Assembly (NCBI GenBank): GCA_022702705.1
Contig: CM040428.1
Coordinates: forward strand, 103,930,022 to 103,994,021
Length of the DNA: 64,000 nt
Direction: 5' to 3'
Origin: Papilionanthe hookeriana x Papilionanthe teres
Taxonomy: Eukaryota; Streptophyta; Magnoliopsida; Asparagales; Orchidaceae
Shown here: one piece after another, positions 59,139 to 64,000 of the stretch
How positions within the stretch are numbered: the stretch's first letter is position 1
Layout of the letters: each line of letters starts with the position of its first letter
Position numbers and translations under genes: made by a program
Notes under the pieces: generated by a model
Databases searched by the model: none
The model's input: only the letters and a program-made list of their open reading frames with translations
Told to the model about the DNA's origin: nothing

Positions 59139-59146
59139 TATTTAAA
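59139..59146 (+). promoter_or_regulatory. Candidate TATA box in D 3' LTR
   Basis: tatttaaa, 2,208 bases from the LTR start, in the block conserved in all LTR copies. Confidence 0.5.
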
Positions 59147-61659
59147 CACCACCACCCCACAACCAAAAGATTGGATGCATTGGACCTTACCAAAACTTTG
59201 CCCAATTCATTCCAAACCCCTCTCCTAACATAGAGCAGTTGATCCCCACTGAAATCGAACTCTAAAACTCCCTCTATGAGCTCAATTTTAAGCCCAAAAC
59301 AACGACACTTCACCACGGTGAGCTAATCTTTAAATTGATTGACTCTACACCTTCACCAGACCAAGAGAAGAAGTTCCCCAGCAAAAGCCCCCTCACCAAG
59401 CCAGTCATTCTTTCTATCAGCCAAGCTTTGAAATCGGGCTTGGTGGAAATCGGGTTTAGACTTTTCACCAGGACCAGAGGCTCCATGCCTAGCTTCCTTG
59501 GACTCCAACGAATGTTCCGAGAAAATCCAATCGAGGCTTCACCTCCTGGACCAAGGTATGAAGACTTCTCCTTAGCCCGAGCTTTCAGTGATCCCTCATC
59601 TAATTTGAGTCGATTTCAATGCATGTTAGCCGTATGGATGTGTAGCTCTAGGCTAGACGAACATGTAGGAGAAAACTGCATGTGATTTTGTTAACTATAG
59701 CTCGAGATCTTAAGGTTAAGTTTGGACGGTTCTCGGGTTAGAACACCTGGGGATGATGAACAAATGCCGTCCATTCGTGCATGTATCGAATAAACAATCC
59801 AGATTCCGCCGGACAGGAGCACGGGATGAGACAGCGGGCCACGTGGCACTGAGGTGGAAGGCGACATCAAATGGAGAAGCGCAGTGTGGGACTTCGGAGC
59901 TGCCGAGGATGACAGGGTGTCGCGCTAGATAAGTATAAAAATAAGGTTTTTTCCTATTTATTTAATTTAGCCAACTTCAAAAGTCCATATCTTTGTATAG
60001 AAAAATCATAAAAATAAAAGAAAAATACCGTCTTGCTTAGTGAACAGAGGAGAATAATGTAGAAAAAGAATTAAGTTGTTTTGTTAAGTATTTTATTTTT
60101 AATTAATTTAATACTATTTTAAGTATTTCAATTCTCCATTCATTCATATAATTCACCATGGCATGGGACCATAGAGCTTTTGTAGCCTCTGTTCTTGGGA
60201 ACATTCCCTGAATTTTTCACGACCAGAGAACATCTTTGTGGCAAGTTATTGATTTTCCAAGTTTATGTGTTTGTATTGGTATTAATTTGCATGTTGCTTA
60301 TAAAATTCTAGAAAAATTAGGGGAGGTAGCTTATGACCAGAGAACCCTAGAAAAATTATAGTTTGATATAATTCCTTAAAAATAACCCTAATTAGCCTAA
60401 ACACTTAAAACTGAACATTAATTCATTAGGAGTAACCACACATCAAAATCACTTGAAAATAATTTTCTACTGTCACTTAGGATACAATGAACCTAACATA
60501 AAAATTTTATGTCAATTGGAATTAATTTAACCAACTAAATGAATTAATTAAATGACATAATTACTTTGAAAATTAAAAAAATTCATAAAACCCAAAATAC
60601 ATTTAAAAAATTTCACCAAATTGGTTTTGGGGCTTCTCTCATATCAGGGGAGTCTAAGAAAATTAAAATTGGGATTTTTATAAAATTTTCATTTTTGACC
60701 TAACTTTTAATATTTTAATAATTAAAAAATAAAAAAAATCACAAAAAATATTAAAATTCATAAAAATGTCATATTTGGTCCCTAATCACTTAGGAACCAA
60801 CCAAATATTTTTCCTAAGTCCCTAGGTTATGATATTGAATTTTAAAGGCTTAAGCCAATTTTTAATATTAAAAATGGCTTTTCCAACCTTTTCACCAAAT
60901 TAATTTTAATAAATTAAAGAAAAATTTAAAAAATATAAAATTTATTTCTATGGACTCCTTGAGATCAGAGGGACTTAAGAAAAATATAATATCCATTTTA
61001 AACATTAATTTTATTTTATAATTAATTAATACCCCAAAAATCAAAATAATTATATTAAATAAAATATAATTCAAAAAAATCACCAAAATTGGTCCAAATG
61101 GTCCTCTGGTTAGTAGGGACATTCCATAATTTTCTTAAGGACAGAAACCTTACCTTGGTCATGTTATTGAATTTTCATGGAAAACCATTATTTTCCATAA
61201 AAATAATTATTAAAATTAAATTAAAAATAGAAAAATCATATTTTCTCCTATGATATTTCAATTGACCCATGAGTATGGAGACATAAAAATTCCAAAGTCA
61301 TTTGAGTTATATTTAATGAATTATGAAGTGAACAAGCCTAAGGGCCAAAAATGGTAATTATTGAAATTTAGCCTTAATCAATATTTAGGCTTAATTGTGG
61401 GTAATGGGTAATGAATGATCCTAATTAATCTCCTTAGATGATTGAAACGTAGGCGCTTAAAGGGCAGGAACCCATTTTATGACTTTTCCAACATAAACAT
61501 AATGATTATAATTTCTTAAATTATTGAAAATTTGAAGTTAATTAAAAGAGAATGTATTAAGTGAAGGGGTTTAATCTTGGAAGATATTAACTTATTTATC
61601 TTAATCCCTAATTAATGATAGAAAACAATTACCACTTAATATTAATTTAGTAACTCATT

Positions 61660-62060
61660 AATAAAAAACTAAGATAAATTAAATAATCAAATTAAAATAA
61701 TTTCTAAGATAAATTAAATAACCAAATTAAAATAATTTCTAAGCTAGTTTAATAAAAAAAATATTTTTAAAATAAAATAATTAATTAAATTAAAAATAAT
61801 TTTAAAATGACATGATTAATTCAAAATAATACAAATTAAATATAAATTAAATTAAAGCAATTTTAAAATAATTTAATCAACTTTAAATTAAAATTAAATT
61901 GATGCAACTAAATTAAAATCAACTTCAAATCAACACAATTAAATTAAATATAACTAAAATTAAAGTTAAGACTATTTTAAAATAGTTAAGTCAACTTTTG
62001 AAATTACACAATCAAATTGAAATAACTTAAGACAATTATAATTAAACTAAAATATTACAA
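61660..62060. repeat. A/T-rich aattaaa repeats in D 3' LTR
   Basis: Counterpart of 41560-41960, with the same direct repeat of aaattaaataa.caaattaaaataatttctaag and small differences in unit number. Confidence 0.7.
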
Positions 62061-64000
62061 TTAATTTGAATCAATCTTAAAAAACCAACTTAAATCTAAA
62101 TAAGATGGTTAAGTTTCTTAATGACCTAACCTGCCTTAAAGGCTTCCGCGCACATAATTCCTTAATGGAGTATCAAGTGAAATGTCACTTCACTCATCAG
62201 ATAATCAAATGTCTAAGTTCACTAAGCAAGAAGCAAAACTTAACTAAATTCTTGGATGATTAATTCACGTGTACAATGAAATTCATTTGGACTCAAAATA
62301 ATCTGAGAAGTATTGAAAAGATGTTTAGGACTCGTCCTAAGCACTTGCTCAATATGATGGGATGTTTTAGAAGAACAATTGAATGTAATCGTTCTTTGGT
62401 GAAGAAAATCATCCATAAAACACAAGAACCTAGATGTCATAGGAATTGACTAGCAATAGGATTAGGATTTTGATAGACAACCATAACCTTTTCTTAGCCT
62501 TACCTAGGTGCTTTCCTTGAAATGTTTAAATGATCTGACATCTGTTTTAAGTGTAGCTTGGAATGACGAGAAGACCCTCTAGGTACGCTTTTACTTTACT
62601 GCAATTTACTTACCTGTACTGCACTTTACTTTTCTTGCATGTTAATCAACAATGTCACCCTGCATGAAAACTGAAAATTTTAAGATAGCCACAAAACTGA
62701 AACCCAAAACTAAATTAAAAGTCAAAACAAGATAAAATTCACCGCCACAACATTTAAAATATAAAACAACTTAAAATTTAATCACAAACAAAACAACAAA
62801 ACCACAACTACAACTAAATTAAAACATCTCGTTGGATGATCGGGAATACCTCGGATGATGTAACCTACGTGTTGCTAACGGGATTTCCCATTGTCTAAGT
62901 GAAAGTGTGGAACTCATTTAGTTGAGTTTAGGAAATTCATTTGGACTAAGTGAATCCGATGAAAATAACGGTGTCGGAATGATGGAACCGTAGGATCTTA
63001 ACCGATGTTGTTATAACCAAATTTAAAATTCCCCTAACAATATGTTAAAAACACCTGAACCTTAAGACTTTTCTAAACCAGAACACTTCCCTCATCTCTT
63101 GATTTTCACTTTCCAAAACTAAACCCTCTGTAACAACAAGGAGCTTGGAGCACAGTGGGCAGCACGGTCATCTTCATTAGCAAAACTCGGATCTAAATCA
63201 GTAAAACCTTTTCGTAGAATAAATAACCAAGCCATAGGATTTCGAGGTAGTTTGCCTAGTGCAACATAAATTCTCAACTTTTTGTTAGGCATTTGTATAA
63301 TTATGTCATGCAAATTAAGCCCTAACCGGTCTTAGGATTCTGAGGTAGTTGTTTGGTACGACATAAACCCTAACATCTTCGAGGCTATTTGTATGATTAT
63401 GTCATATAAATATAAGTCCTAATTAATTAAAACTGGCAGAATCGAAACATTAAATAATTCTTTATTTCCTATTGAAATTTTCAAAATTCAATTTGTTTGA
63501 AACCTTATACTTTGAAATTCTTGAGAGCAAAACCACAGATCATTTTCGAGAGTTTTCTTAAGTGTCTTCGGACATTTAAGATGTAATTAACTATAGGGCT
63601 TGCCCTTATAGGGAACTTTAAGAACCCAGGTAATATAAGCCCTGCTTAATTCCTTTGTATTAAGCAGGGGAACTTGTCGGCTTATAAAGTTGGTTCGCAG
63701 ACCAAACAGATGTCACAAATCTTCTAGTTTATTTAATCGAGCCTCATCATCAAGCAGTGTGTCTATTCTTCGAGATAGATACACAGTTTGTGGAGTGGTG
63801 CTCGTTTATATAAACTATTTGGGATGTGAGATTGGTTTGATTTCATATCTTAAAATTTTCAAACATAAAATTATTTTCAAAATCAAATGCTACTTTCCAA
63901 ATTATATAAAATATTATACAATAAACTTAATTTAAAATAAAACTCACCGATAACTTCTATAGGTGACACCCTTTTTAAAACACACAACCTAAAAATATGC

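Larger units (their letters stand above)
56931..64000 (+). mobile_element. Element D 3' LTR (all but about 5 bases)
   Basis: Starts tgttgacctcattttttgtgag with a gacctca/tgaggtc hairpin and runs to the window end at aaaaatatgc. By comparison with the other LTRs only cgaca is missing, for a length of about 7.08 kb. It gives the uninterrupted version of the site where B inserted in the 5' LTR (57437-57441). It has a telobox-like aaaccctaa at about 57239, C/A-rich U3 sequence to 58.6 kb, a TATA-like box at 59139, and A/T-rich sequence from 60 to 62.1 kb. No gene found. Confidence 0.95.

Noticed and set aside
9928..64000. A single giant inverted duplication centred near 37.3 kb
   Set aside because: The ctaat target duplication, the tg...ca ends and the split D LTR show two same-family elements inserted in opposite orientation.

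Overview
The window is repetitive plant nuclear DNA made almost entirely of nested giant LTR retrotransposons of the Ty3/gypsy type. No host gene, rRNA, tRNA or CRISPR array was recognised. The polyproteins have the plant-specific Tat/Ogre-like order: gag with a C-x2-H-x4-H-x4-C knuckle, protease, RT, a gypsy RNase H, a second (archaeal-type) RNase H, then a D,D35E integrase. This indicates a seed plant, probably an angiosperm with a large genome. The species cannot be told from this sequence.

Layout. Four elements are nested. (1) Element A (+ strand, 3006-9551) is the oldest. Its gag is cut at 3006 and its integrase at 9551, and its 3' part should resume just beyond the right edge. (2) Element E (- strand) is seen only as the first 3.0 kb of an LTR (1-3005) abutting A's gag. 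(3) Element D (+ strand) sits in A's integrase. Its 5' LTR is split into 9552-9927 and 37334-44029, its interior is 44030-56930, and its 3' LTR starts at 56931 and ends about 5 bases past the window. (4) Element B (- strand, 9928-37328, 27.4 kb) is complete with both LTRs. It is inserted in D's 5' LTR and flanked by a perfect 5-bp duplication, ctaat (9923-9927 and 37329-37333). B and D are each about 27 kb with LTRs of about 7.1-7.4 kb, very large for LTR retrotransposons. All reading frames are broken by stops or frameshifts.

The most notable content is an extra gene between the integrase and the 3' UTR of both B (19369-20851, -) and D (53329-54816, +). Its C-terminal half is an AlkB-type Fe(II)/2-oxoglutarate dioxygenase resembling plant ALKBH9-type RNA m6A demethylases, with the H-x-D and distal His visible. 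Its N-terminal half resembles the N-terminus of the element's own gag. A polypyrimidine tract ending in AG lies 4 nt before the ATG in both copies, suggesting expression from a spliced RNA. A gag-like leader domain joined to an RNA demethylase suggests an enzyme acting on, or packaged with, the element's own RNA; this is inference.

Other conserved structure includes an 18-19 nt perfect complementarity between the 5' leader and the polypurine-tract region in both elements, a hairpin just inside the LTR start, different tandem arrays in the two 3' UTRs (about 30/130 bp in B, exactly 91 bp in D), and a TATA-like box about 2.2 kb into each LTR that would leave a transcribed R-U5 of nearly 5 kb.
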